Source: Pelomyxa schiedti (taxonomy: Eukaryota > Evosea > Pelobiontida > Pelomyxidae). Taken from it: DNA of 64,000 nt. Location: positions 1-64,000 of the forward strand of contig JAHLWZ010000823.1 in the NCBI GenBank assembly GCA_020536535.1, in the 5' to 3' direction. Each line of letters opens with the position of its first letter. Position 1 is the stretch's first letter. This document shows positions 38,190 through 50,727 of this stretch, in pieces. A program made the position numbers and the translations under genes. The notes under the pieces were generated by a model. It was not told the origin of the DNA. It ran no database searches and saw only the letters and a program-made list of their open reading frames with translations.

Positions 38190-38777
38190 CTAGGATTTGG
38201 CTGGTGCTTTGCCTTTGTCATGCCTTCTCTGCAGTGCTAGGGCTTCGGCAAGAGCTTTTTCGTGTGCAGTTTTGTTGTTTTTGGTGCCGGAGTCGGATTC
38301 ATCGCTGCTGCTACTGCTACTGCTACTGCTGCTTGAACTGCTGGATTCACTGCCGGTTTTGGTTGCGTTGTTGTGTTGGCTTCTTTTTCTGGATGGTGGT
38401 GGTGGTTGTTGGTGGGGAGGCTCGGCCTCGGGCTCCGGTTCCGGTTCGGCTGGTGAGGAAGAAGATGCGGCGGTGTTGCTGTTGTTGTGTGATTCTGATG
38501 ATGTGTTTTTGGTGGTTTTTGTGTGGGTGTCTTTGGTCTTTGGTGTGGAGCGGCGGTCCACTCTTCTTCTCTTGGGCTCGGTTTCTTTTGGCTTTGATTT
38601 GCTTGACTTAGAAGTTGCTCTGTGTGGGGTGTCTTCTTCATCGCTTTCGTTTTGGGCTTGTGCATGGTACACACCAGGAATTCGATTGGGCATCAGACTC
38701 AGGCCTCCTGGTAGTGTTTTGGACATTTCCTTGTGAATTGTAAACGATTTGCCCCAAATTACGGACATACAATCCAT
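38190..38777 (-). CDS. Disordered basic/serine-rich protein
   Basis: A 195-codon frame from ATG 38777, or possibly 38768 (MSVIWGKSF). The first 35 residues look ordered (KTLPGGLSLMPNRIPGVYH). The rest is a charged, disordered tail: a KPKETEPKRRRVDRRS basic patch fit for nuclear import, a Pro/Glu stretch, a run of about 14 serines, and a final Lys/Ala/Leu helix. I do not recognise it. The opposite strand has a long leucine-rich frame that is only the shadow of the serine codons. Confidence 0.55.
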   Translation of the reverse strand: MDCMSVIWGKSFTIHKEMSKTLPGGLSLMPNRIPGVYHAQAQNESDEEDTPHRATSKSSKSKPKETEPKRRRVDRRSTPKTKDTHTKTTKNTSSESHNNSNTAASSSSPAEPEPEPEAEPPHQQPPPPSRKRSQHNNATKTGSESSSSSSSSSSSSSSDESDSGTKNNKTAHEKALAEALALQRRHDKGKAPAKS

Positions 38778-38884
38778 CTCTCATGGCTAAATTCAACAAC
38801 ATGCTGTTTGTATCTTACTTCTTCTTTTTTATTGGGAGGCTCACGTACACCTGTAGTAGTTCAGAAAGATCTCATTTTAGAATA

Positions 38885-40669
38885 TCACGAAGCTTTACCA
38901 ACTTTCGGTTGATGGGGTTCACCAGTCACTTCCACCATCCCTTCTTTAACAAGGAAGCTAAGATAGAACAAATTTTCCACAGACTGACTGGGGGAGAGGC
39001 AAAAGTAGTTAGCAACCAGCCCTCTCAAACGGTCAAACCTGAAAGATCCTGGATTTATAATTACATATGCAAGTGAGGCAGGACCATGTGTGCGTGTATA
39101 AGTCTTGAGATTGTTGAACATTGTCTGAACTCTATTACTTGTTTCTTTATCTTCGTCTTTGGGTTTCAGTTGATTGACCTGTAAAAGGTCAAAACAGAAG
39201 CCTTAAAAAACTTGGAGTAAAACCTCTTTTGGCTTAACGACTTCATGTAGCTCTTTGGATCGTGCCTGTGTGGCTCTCTTCCTCTTTTCCTTTTCTTGTG
39301 GAGGTAGGGCTGTTAAAACCCCTTGCCTGTGGAGAATAAGTGGTGGGAATTGCTTAACGGAAATAAAGGAACTGAAGACAATATAGATGCTATGGAGTAG
39401 GAATGCGGACATAAAATGGATTGTTGGGGTTGTACAGAAGAACTTGGAAACGGTGCCACCCAAAGTTTTGAAACTTAATTGAGATGGATCCACTTCATCA
39501 ACAGGGGCTGATGCAGCATGGTGAGCCTCTTGGTTGGCCTGTAGCGTGCTCATATGATGCTTTAGCCTCTGCACAAATGATGAACATGTCCAATTATGGA
39601 GTCTGGAGGTTTACTAACGTAAGCACTCAGCATTTACTCTAAATTGATCACATTACGTTGTGGTAAGTTTTGATGCTTCCTCATCAGCTAGCACAGAGAC
39701 ACTTTCAACTAGATCTCCATCCAGCTGTGCTTCTCTGGGGTTGGTAACTGAAGATAAATAAGTACAGTGTTCCTTTTTTTTAAAAAAAAAAAAGAGTGAG
39801 ATACCTTTTTGATAGAGTTCATCGGCGTTTTTTAGTATATCATACAATCTGTTTGTTTCACTGATCACAGTGTCCTTTTTCAAGCCTTGTTGTATGAGGA
39901 ACATGGAAGCATACAAAACCACTTCATACTTGCAGATACAGTATCGTTTAACAGATACCGATATCTTCGGCGAATATCTCGCCTTTCTACTTCAGTTTGG
40001 TTCTATAACAACTCAGCCAACAGTATACAAACAAAAAAAAGAGAAGTGGCAAAGGGGGGGGCAGGGGGAAAAAAAAAAAAAAGGAGGGGGTAAAAAAACC
40101 CCAGCAGCAGCGGCAGTTGTTGTGGTTGTTGTTGTGGAGGTCGTCGCTGTAGTGGTTGGCCCGCCGGGCACCGCCGCGTCGACCCCAGCCCCCGCCGCCT
40201 CATCGAGAACGTCTGGTTGTGCGATTGCTGCTGATTGCCGCTGCTGCTGCTGTTGCCGTTGCTGTTGTTGTAACAGTTGTTGTTGTATTTGCTGCTGCAT
40301 AATTTGTTGTTGTTGTTGACTCTGACTCGGTGGGCTTTGATTCTGACTCTGACTTTGACTGTTCACAATCGGGGCAGCTACCTCGTCGGTTTGTTGGGAG
40401 GCGGAGGCGGCCTGTGTGCCTGCCTCCCCGTCATTATGGGAGCCGGCTTGTTGGCTTTGGCTTTGTTGTGATGATGTGTCTTGTTGTTGTTGGCTTTGGC
40501 TTTGGTCCTGTTGTGCTTGCACAGGCTCGGTGCGACGCTGCGCCTGCATCTCTAAAGGGGACAACTTGGTCGTGCAAAATGAGGCCTTCCCCGAAGCTGA
40601 TTGTTGATTGGCTCCGGTGAAATGCGAGTTAGTTCTCAAAGCAGAGTTAGGAGCGAAACACGTAGGCAT
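38885..40669 (-). CDS. NSE4-like subunit of the SMC5/6 complex
   Basis: The gene starts at ATG 40669 with about 185 residues rich in Gln, Ser and Thr, then splices into the conserved part. The N-terminal NSE4 motif is RRDIRRRYRYLLNDTVSAS, then LKKDTVISETNRLYDILKN, joined by a GT-AG intron of 44 bp, and VTNPREAQLDGDL. The C-terminal domain is at 38885-39121: VIINPGSFRFDRLRG, then SVENLFYLSFLVKEGMVEVT and the stop. NSE4 is the kleisin that bridges the SMC5 and SMC6 heads in DNA repair. The Gln-rich extension is unlike the compact N terminus of most NSE4 proteins. The exons between 39200 and 39660 are approximate. Confidence 0.8.
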
Positions 40670-40891
40670 CCGCTCTGCGGGTGCTGCGAGTAGCCTTCTT
40701 GTTACCGATGAGACCCTCTTCTCTGAGGAGATGTGTCATCAATCTTCAATTGTGTAACGTCAGATAAATTGCGGGTCCCCAGTTAAGCTTTGAGAAAAAG
40801 AACATCAAAAAAACCTAATAATTATCCCTCGCCCACAGGACACGCAGACCCACCCCTAGATCCGCAACAACCGCATTTTTGCTAGTTAAGA
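40670..40891. promoter_or_regulatory. Shared divergent promoter of NSE4 and SAHH
   Basis: Only 222 bp separate the divergent start codons of the NSE4-like gene (minus) and the adenosylhomocysteinase gene (plus). Both core promoters must lie here. I see no clear TATA box; an A-rich stretch precedes the SAHH ATG. Confidence 0.6.
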
Positions 40892-42534
<1,643 letters not shown>

Positions 42535-42638
42535 AAAGAAACCCTAAATTCTACTAGCCACAAAGTAGTTTGTGGAAATCAAATTCTTGTGTCCAACAAA
42601 TTCGTGAGATGGTAGTTTGGAACCAGGGTGTTGTTCAG

Positions 42639-44289
42639 TTAGGATAGGAATACATCGGGGTCAGGAATGATCGGAAGGTGTTTGACGTATCGCGGGTCGT
42701 CGTCCTCAGTTCGTTCCACTGTGGTGACGTCAACAAGCTCGCTGCCGTGCAACTCCAGAATTTTCGTGCGCTCGGCGGCCCTTTTTGCCGCAGTCCTGGC
42801 CTCCATTGAAGTGTTGGCGCCAAACTGCGGCGGGGGTTCCACGTCTTCCTTGCTGATGTCGAACTCGTCCTCGCGCTCCACGTACTCCACGTTCTCGCCG
42901 AGTTCCACGAAGCCGGGTGCGAACGCGCTCCAGTTCTCGGCGTAGGTCCGGCCCCAGACATACAGGACGCCGCTGGTGCTGCACGATACAATTATGGGCT
43001 TGGCCGGGTGCCATGCCAGGTCCATGATGCCTTCCATTGGGCCTTCCAGGACTTTGTACATCAGGCCGTGTTTATTCCATATATCTGTGGTTTATAGTTT
43101 AGCAAATGCATTGCCTAGGTCACACCATACTTACACAGGTTGTGTTGAGATTTTGAGGCTGAGCCTGCTATAATTAGCTCCCCACTGGGACTGAACCCGC
43201 ATTTCTTCCATTGAACCTTTTCTACAGGATCCACAAAGTCTCTGAAAATGAATCAGGAGATTACGAAACAATAGAATTGTACCTTGGATGTGTTGGAGAG
43301 GCAGTCTCGCAATATCGTACAGTTTTATCAGCACAGTTTGCCAAAAAGAAATTACCATCATTGGTGAATTCAATTGATTTGATTGCTGAACTGCAAATCT
43401 TCTCAGACCGTTCAACTACCAGTCCATCCAGCCGCACAACGGTCAATACTCCGTGACTGTTTCCCAAGAAGATGTGATTACCATCGGGTGTGAAGGATGC
43501 TGCAAAACCACATGCTGTCACACGTTGCCTTTTCGTACTGGATGTCGAAACTGAGGATGACACATTGTCATCAACATATGGTAGAGGAGTGGTCTCCACA
43601 GAGCACTGCCCCACGCCTTCCTTCTTCTCTCCCAATCTCAACAACACAGGTACCTGCAGAATTGCATTTTTGGGTAGGTAATTAACATCCTTTCTCCAGG
43701 CAAAAAAAGAAAAAAAAGAAGAAAGCCACCCCATCCGAAAATAACTAAACAAGCAAAGCCCAAAATCACAAAAACAACATTGCATAAAATAATAATGACA
43801 ATAACAATAAAAATAACAATAACAATAACATATCAAACAAAGACACCAAGGGCGTTACATACACACATCATAAAGAGGCCAGACGAGCACGACGTCGTTG
43901 TCGCGAGGGTGCATCTGAGCCAGCCACACGGGCGTGTCGAACGACGCGACGGCGACGACGTACCCCCCGGCCACGTCCCACACGCTCGCGGTCCAGTCGG
44001 CCGACGCCGTCGCGAGCCTCGCGCCGTCGCGCGACCACGACAGCGCCGTGATGGCGTGCGTGTGCGCCGCGAAGCTGCGGGCGACGCTGCGCGTGTCAAA
44101 GTCCCACACCACCACGCGGCCGTCGTGGCACCCGACGGCCAGCAGCGTGCCCCACCGGTTGAAGGAGCACGCGGTGCCCAGGCCCTCCTCCAGCACGTCC
44201 TCGACCAGCTCCGGGCACTCGTCCCCAGGCAGCATCGTCAGGCTCCCTCGGTTCAGCACTCCGCTGCTCCTCTGCAGCTCCACATTCAT
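42639..44289 (-). CDS. RBBP5/Swd1-like WD40 subunit of COMPASS
   Basis: The start is 44289 (MNVELQRSSG). The first WD40 blocks are diagnostic: FNRWGTLLAVGCHDGRVVVW, then WSRDGARLATASADWTASVW and MHPRDNDVVLVWP. An unusually long intron of about 210 bp with AT microsatellite follows (43863-43652). Next come VTACGFAASFTPDGNHIFLG, WKKCGFSPSGELIIAGSAS and DLAWHPAKPIIVSCSTSGVL. The tail holds the RBBP5 hinge: FVELGENVEYVEREDEFDI. RBBP5 binds Ash2L and the SET-domain enzyme and stimulates histone H3 Lys4 methylation. The exon borders around 43130-43250 are approximate. Confidence 0.9.
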
Positions 44290-44569
44290 CTCTGTTGTGT
44301 GTCCGTAGTGGCCACAGCTTGGCGGGGATTTTTCTTCTTCACAAACCTAAAACAAAATTGATGCAGAGCCGAATCTGTTACTGAAAGAAGAAAAGCATAT
44401 GGTCCATCTCAGTGATTGCAACCATGTGTTACCTCTGGTATGCACTGATTTATCAACCAAAGCCCCCACAAGTTCCTGTCTACCTTTTCGGTTAAAGCAC
44501 GATTTTGTTTACAGAGAATATCATGTTGTGATCAATTTTTGTCTATTACTTTGGATACAACGGCGTTAA

Positions 44570-46608
44570 TCACCAAGCCCCATTTTTTTGTAGGCAGTCT
44601 ATTACTTTTTCCGAACCAAAATATCCCGTGTGTGTCCTGGCTATTGGAAAGTAAGGATTGTTGTAGTGAGGAAAAGAACAAACCAATGCTCAGCATCGAG
44701 CATCCCTTCTGCTGGTAGTTGGGGTTGGCTCCCAGCTTGATTATCATACCTATGCCTCGGACTAATTCGTTCACCATTGGGGTGCCAGTGGAAGCTATTA
44801 GAGATGCAAGACCTTCATTTAAGGTACTCTGAGGCATGGAAGAAGTCATGGCTCGAAGTGCTGCCTCTATCTCTGGGACAGCATAGTACTGCAAAACATT
44901 CTACAAGTAGTTAGGATGGAATTTCAATTGCGTTTTGGAAGGTGGAAGTCTTCAACCGCAGCAATGTTGACGATATTGTCGGTATTTGGTTCCGGCTTCA
45001 TGAACGTTAGGAGTACCTTTTAAGGGAAAAAGATAGATGAGTACTCAGCTGTGTTGAATCTAATCTTACTTTCATCCTGTCCTCACTATTGATATAGGGT
45101 GGGTGGAGAATGAGGTTATACAGTTCAGCCTTGTTCAAGGATACTAAGTCTTGCATCCAGTTAGGTAGAGACGTGAGTCTCTCTGGACAAATCAGATTAA
45201 TGGAGTTGGTTTCATGGTAGGGCATGCACCAGTTAGGTCAAGAAGAATTCGTCGTAAAATATTGGGATCTTCAACAATGGTCAAAACTGCATGCAAAAAT
45301 AATTGGATGGTGGTGTGGTGAGTTCTAGGGTCCAATGGTACTGAGCTGTCATACAGCCAGCTAAAAGAATCATCTAGGTTCTCCGATGATTGATGCAGGC
45401 ATCTTACCCAAAGCCCTAAAACGTTTTCATTCAACGCTAAAGCAAGCTCCCTTGGCAGCTTTGATGATGCATTGCTAGACAAATACTGATTGCATCGAGG
45501 AAACTTGTGTGTAAGAGCACAAATTATGTAGTCCACTATTTCCGCTGGAAAGAACCTGGGTGGTTCGTATTTGGCTGCTTTCAGTAGGACTTCAAATATC
45601 TAGAAAGTTGGATATGAAGATTGAGAGTTGTAGGTGAGATAAGGAACCTCGGAGGCATCGGCAAGCAGAGCTTGGCGAAAACAATCAGGACTAGGCTTTG
45701 CGCCATGTCCTAAAAGCTTCTGAACAATAATCATATTTTTTGCCTTCACTCCCACCTCACATAGAACTGCAGACAAGGCGGGACCACCTGCATTAATTGT
45801 GGCTTGAGCACAAGAGTCCATCTGAAAAGTTCAGAAAAAATCAAAGTGCAGACATAAATACCGTCTCCCCCAGGTTCCTGAACGAAGGAAAACACAAAGT
45901 TCCTGTGTGGTACGCAGGACACATCACAGAGAAAAAGTCCCACAAGCCAGCTTTATGTGCAATAGCTATAGGAGAAAGGTTTCCACAACATTCAGCACTA
46001 GTGCAGTTACTCTCCACATTTGCTCCATGTAGTGATAGAAACTTTACAAGAACAAGATTTCTGTGCTTCACGGCCTCATGAAGTAAAGTGTGCATATATG
46101 GAGTAGGTCTGTAAATGGAGGCAAAAAACAACCCAGAAAATCCAAAGGTTATTAACAGCAAGGAAAAAGAGTTAGAAACTAAACAAGGTTCCAATCCTCC
46201 ACACGCGCGTACGTACGTCTTCAAAAGAGCGCCGATAGAATCGCTGCACGCGAATTCCAACTCAGCAAAGTCCCAATCAAGATACGACGTGAATCCCTTG
46301 AACACAGCCTTGCCGAGCCACTGGCGGCCAAACGACGAGATCTTCATCGCAGCCACCGGCGGTATCCGCGCAGGCGCGATTTTCTGCTTTTCCAGCAGCG
46401 GCCAGATGTAGAACCAAGGGCCGAAGAACCTGCGCCAACGGCGGCACGTCGCGGACGCGTGGTGCAGGCTCACCAGCGGCGTCAGGGCCGCTTCGAAAAC
46501 GTCGAGGCCGCCACCGAATTCGGTAGATCTGTGGGAGCACAAATAAAGTGCCACGGATCTCAGCGCCACCGCACCCAACCCCGTCCACCCTGATTCCGCT
46601 GTGTCCAT
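44570..46608 (-). CDS. Ankyrin-repeat protein with F-box-like start
   Basis: The start is ATG 46608 (MDTAESGWTG). The first 90 residues, with the segment LHHASATCRRWRRFFGPWF, resemble an F-box. Ankyrin-type repeats then come in separate exons: MHTLLHEAVKHRNLVLVKFL with SLHGANVES near 46080, IVQKLLGHGAKPS near 45720, and GMIIKLGANPNYQQKGCSML near 44720. The last exon reads GYFGSEKVIDCLQKNGAW and stops at 44570. Between 45000 and 45550 lie two helical exons (CNQYLSSNASSKLPRELALA). Intron borders are partly by eye. The likely role is protein binding, perhaps substrate choice in a ubiquitin ligase; that is inference. Confidence 0.7.
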
Positions 46609-46846
46609 TCGTCCGTCGGTTGTGGGTTTCTGTGAAATTTGTTTGGCCCCCTTCGTCGGTTTTTCGTTGTGGGGGAGAGTGTCTGTGTTGTGACTGAGCC
46701 ATATCCTTGCATCTGGAATGTAACAATGCAAATTAAAGTCCACGGTACACTCGCCAAAAACTACCTTCACGCTGAAAGTTCTGTGATACCGGTATCACAG
46801 ATGCCTTTATTTTTCCTCCTTTGTTGCTTTGGCAAAGTGGCTTGTT

Positions 46847-48577
46847 TTAAGAGAAAGTGCCCATTGCTTTGAGGTCGTTCATAACCTCTTCTTGTTCCTT
46901 GACTGCAGTGTGTATTGCAGAAAGCTGTTTGTGCTTCTTGTCTCTGAGCTGGAATGTGTAGAAGTTGGGAAGCAGCCTGCATGCTCCAAATCTGTTCTCA
47001 GGGTCACTCTTCAGCCTGCGCAGCACCCTCCTATTCACTTTATGCCCTTGCACAACAACTCCTCCAACCCTGGCTGCTGGTTCATCCTGTCCTGGAACCC
47101 TGATGAATCCATCGGCATCTGGCTTGTTGGCTTCTTCCCGCTTCTGCTCCATTTCCTGCGCAACTTTCTGCTGGTAGGCCTGCGCCCGCTTGTTGGTGAA
47201 GTTTGCGAGGTGCTCGTGGTATGCATCGAGATTGGTTGGTAAGTATGTGTACATTTCGGTTTGCCATTTCCTGAGCCCGCAGGTGCGAAGCGGTACCTTT
47301 AAAGGTCAATACAGTTATGTGTACCTTGTAAAGTTACCTGTGCTGTAACGTGAGTTAAATCTAAGGCAGCAACCAGCCCCTTTGAGCTCTCAAAGGAAAC
47401 ATAGGCGTTGGTACATCGGTCTTGAGGGCAAACAGGTGGGAATGGTGACCTTGTCTCCAACACAATTGTTATGCTGTCGATTGGGCCACACCTGTCGAAA
47501 ACGGCATGGAGAAAATCTTTTTAAAGTGTTATTATTTCTGGGTGAGTGTTTTTCCATACCTTCGGGTATTTGTGGGGGTAAGTTCAGCACAAACAGCGTT
47601 CTTCTTCTCAGTTGAGCAATATCACTTTTTGTGTTTGCCAGAATGTCCGACTCCAGCCCTTGCTCGTCCATATTCTCCGCCGACTCTGGGTTTTCCTCAG
47701 GTCTTTTGTCATCTGGCGAAGAAGCAGCCTCATCATCAGCGTCACTCTCCGTGTCTGATGATCCCTTTGATTCCAAGGATTTCTGGATCACCTTCATCAA
47801 CTCGCCGCGCTCTCTCTGGTGCGAGTCCCTCCTTCTGACCAAGTCCCTGAGCGGCTTCTGCTCCTCTCTCCTCAAGCACCTCGTGTACACGATCCTCTCG
47901 GTCGGCGGGCCCACCGGTTTCCCACAGTCCACAATCGTGCACCCCACCCCGACGGCGTGGAACCCCCCGACGAGCCCCGCCCCCCCGCCGCCCCCCGTCC
48001 TCCCCTTGCTCTCCTCCTCCAGCCTCGCCTGCACCTCGTCCTCCCCGTCCTCCTCGTCCCCATCCCCCTCGCCCTCCTCCCCGCTGCTGCCCTCCCCGTC
48101 CTCCACGTAGTCGTAGTCGTAGCCGTCGTCGCCCGCGGCGCCGTCCGCGTCCCCCGAGTCCGCGGCGAGCCCGCCGCCCAGGACGTAGGGGCCGGCGCGG
48201 GGCCGCCCGCCGGAGCCCGGGGCGTCGAGGAGGTCGCCCAGGACGTCGAGCATCGCGGGGCCGTAGAGCTCGCGCTCGGCCTTGATCTTGTCCGAGAGCT
48301 TGCGGCGCGTGGCCGAGCCCGCGGCCGCCGTGCGCGCGAACTTGGACGACCGCGTGGCCGCGGCCTCGACTTTGACAACGGGCATCTTCTTCTTCTTGCT
48401 CGCCGTAGACGTCGCCTTCGCCTTCGTCTTCTTCGAGCTTGAGGTGGTTGTTGTTGTTGCTGTTGCTGGTGGTGTGGCTGTGGTGGTGGTGGTTTTCGAT
48501 GATGAAGCCAGGAGTGGGTTGCGGGCGAGGGGCTTGGCTTTGGTGCCCTTCATGGCGGGGCCTTTTGATAGTTTCAT
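46847..48577 (-). CDS. RRP7-like ribosome biogenesis factor
   Basis: The start is ATG 48577. A Lys/Thr/Ala-rich, then Asp/Glu-rich N-terminal region of about 200 residues precedes an RRM fold: TLFVLNLPPQIPE, spliced to DFLHAVFDRCGPIDSITIVL, then NAYVSFESSKGLVAALDLTH. The C-terminal exon (46847-47254) has PDADGFIRVP and ends in LLPNFYTFQLRDKKHKQLSA and a charged helix, as in the RRP7 C-terminal domain. RRP7 proteins join the UTP-C subcomplex of the small-subunit processome and are needed for 18S rRNA maturation. The GC-rich first exon has long antisense frames that are not genes. Confidence 0.8.
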
Positions 48578-48886
48578 CAGTGGACGAGGCTGGGTCGCGG
48601 TTCACGAGAAACGAAACCCCGCAAATAACGACGTGCAATTACAAAAAGAAGAAGAAAGAAAAAAAGACTGGGCTCAGAGAGTAACTTCTACTAGGGATCC
48701 GCGCTGTACTCAGGCGAGAGAAGATTCGAATACGTGGTTCCGCCCAGAGTTGTGTCTCTGAGAGTTGCATTTAATTGATGTGCACAGTGCAATTTCTCAC
48801 ATTTGGGGTTACAAACGGTGGCACATTTCGGCGGTTTGTCGTATTGATCACTCCTCCAATACGCGTTGAAAAATAAGGGTGGTGCA
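48578..48886. promoter_or_regulatory. Divergent promoter region, RRP7 and membrane-protein gene
   Basis: A gap of 309 bp between the divergent starts. It must carry both promoters. No TATA box or named factor site was recognised. Confidence 0.5.
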
Positions 48887-50629
48887 ATGGCAACATCTGC
48901 TACTTCTTCATTTGATTCCCTGTTCTCCCCGTCCCCTTATGAATCCCCTGCGCCCACGGCCACAACGGCGACCGGCAAGCCCATCGAGAACTCCCTCGTG
49001 GATGCCGTCCTGGGCTCCCCCGCTCCTGCTCCCATAATGACGTCGGCTGCGGCGCCGCCGTCGTCCACAAAGTCGGTGTACTACACGGGCGAGGCTACGA
49101 CCGGGAGCGTGGCGGTTGACGTAACAGACGAACCGCCGCCGTCGTTCTCGTCGTCCGGATTGGGGTCAGATTCGGCAGCGTCCGAGCCTGCAGCTGGAAT
49201 TGTGGGACTGGAAGAGGACCAGGCGTGGGTCAGGAAGAGACAAGCTAAATTTATCAAGGGGGAGCGTAGAATATGCATCTCTTTGACAATTGCAACCGTG
49301 TGTCAGTGTAGTGGCAGTAAAATCTTATGTTCTTATTATTTTTGTGTGTGTGTGTGCCTTTGTTGTCATTGGTACTTTTATTTTGTACCTTTTTGGCGAT
49401 TCCTTTTAACTTGGATTTGTTTAGATTGCGTTCTTTATTTGCCTTTTGGTAAGCTTCATTGTCAAGAGAGATTTTGGTACAAATTACTCTTGTGGATTGC
49501 TTTAACGTTTGTTCCCCAGGCTTTTATTACGCGCTGAATATTATTTACTTGTTTTATTTTGGAGTTGGGTGTGGTATGCCTTACAGTATGTTGTGTTGTT
49601 ACTTACTTTTTGGTAGCCATGATCTGGGCAGTCCCAATTTTGAAGCTCTGTCATAAAAATGAAGAAGCCGTTCGACCATGGCAGTTACCATTTTTTGAAT
49701 TTTATGCACTACTTTCCATTTTGATGCTTTTACTTGCTGAAGCAGTTAGTTTCCCCCCTTTTTGCTCTTTCATACAAACCTCAATTTTTTCTTTACAAGG
49801 CAATTATAAGTTTTGCCATTTATATGCCTGAATATGTAGATTACCAGTATGCTTTCCTATTCTCACTGACTAACTGGTTCTAACCAAACGAAGGTGTAGG
49901 CATATTTCTGCATGTGATACTTCAGATATTGATCCGATTGTGGGACTTGGTATCGCTCTGGCATGCTTTACAGCAGTTGGCTTGGTTTTATTCTGTGTGT
50001 GGCCACTCCGTTTATTGTGTAAATGGGTGTCCATCATTAGAAAGAGATCCAACCTGCCTGCCACAAGAATGACACCAATTGTCATGACACTGGAAAAATA
50101 TTTGCCACGGTACTTGGATTTGCTTCGTCTTGCAACTGAGGCATGCAGTGCTATTATCATATTATACTTGGATTTACTCTATCTCTTTCTTTCAATTGCG
50201 GAATGATTTCTTACACATGGCTAGAAAGGTACAGCTGCCTTCAGGAGGAATGCCGAGTTCATATGTAAACTTTCCTGCTGTTTAATTGCAGTGTGGATGA
50301 TTCTTCTTTTCTTTTCCTGTTTGGTGTGTTATTCTCTTCTACCTTTATTGCCTGGTTACATTCCCTGTATTCCACAAAAAGATTATCAGTAGTATACGAG
50401 AAGGACTCCCAACGGGATTGGTTCTTTTCTGTGATGTCTACGATTTTATATGTTGTCCATACATCCAAACCCAACAAAACACGAAACACAAAACACGAAT
50501 CACAGGGACCAACACCAACATGATACATACAGGTTACATTCTCTTGGTCTCCTTGGCAGAAGGACTCAAGGCCACAGGCAATGCTGCTGCTACTGTCATT
50601 CTAACCAATGCCACATCCACCATGTAACC
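48887..50629 (+). CDS. Multi-pass membrane protein of unknown function
   Basis: The start is ATG 48887 (MATSATSSFDSLFSPSPYES). About 130 polar Ser/Ala/Pro-rich residues precede several hydrophobic exons: one near 49460-49510 (WYKLLLWIALTFVPQAFIT), one at 49570-49640 (VVTYFLVAMIWAVPILKLC), one at 49690-49740 (FYALLSILMLLLAEA), one at 49930-50200 (LGIALACFTAVGLVLFCVWP, then CSAIIILYLDLLYLFLSIAE) and one at 50290-50450. That gives about six or seven membrane helices with a cytosolic N-terminal tail. I do not recognise the family. Introns are short and borders approximate; the C-terminal exon (50530-50629) is the least sure part. Confidence 0.6.
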
Positions 50630-50727
50630 AAAAAAAAACCTCCCTGACACCGGGGGGATCGATCAAAAAGCTCACCTCCAATCTTCGTCTTTCTTTTTTT
50701 TTTTTTTTTTAATTTTAATCCAAGCCA

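Noticed and set aside
38197-38736. Plus-strand leucine-rich 179-codon frame
   Set aside because: It is the antisense of serine and glutamine codon runs of the minus-strand gene.
47819-48442. Plus-strand 207-codon frame
   Set aside because: Antisense shadow of the GC-rich first exon of the RRP7-like gene.
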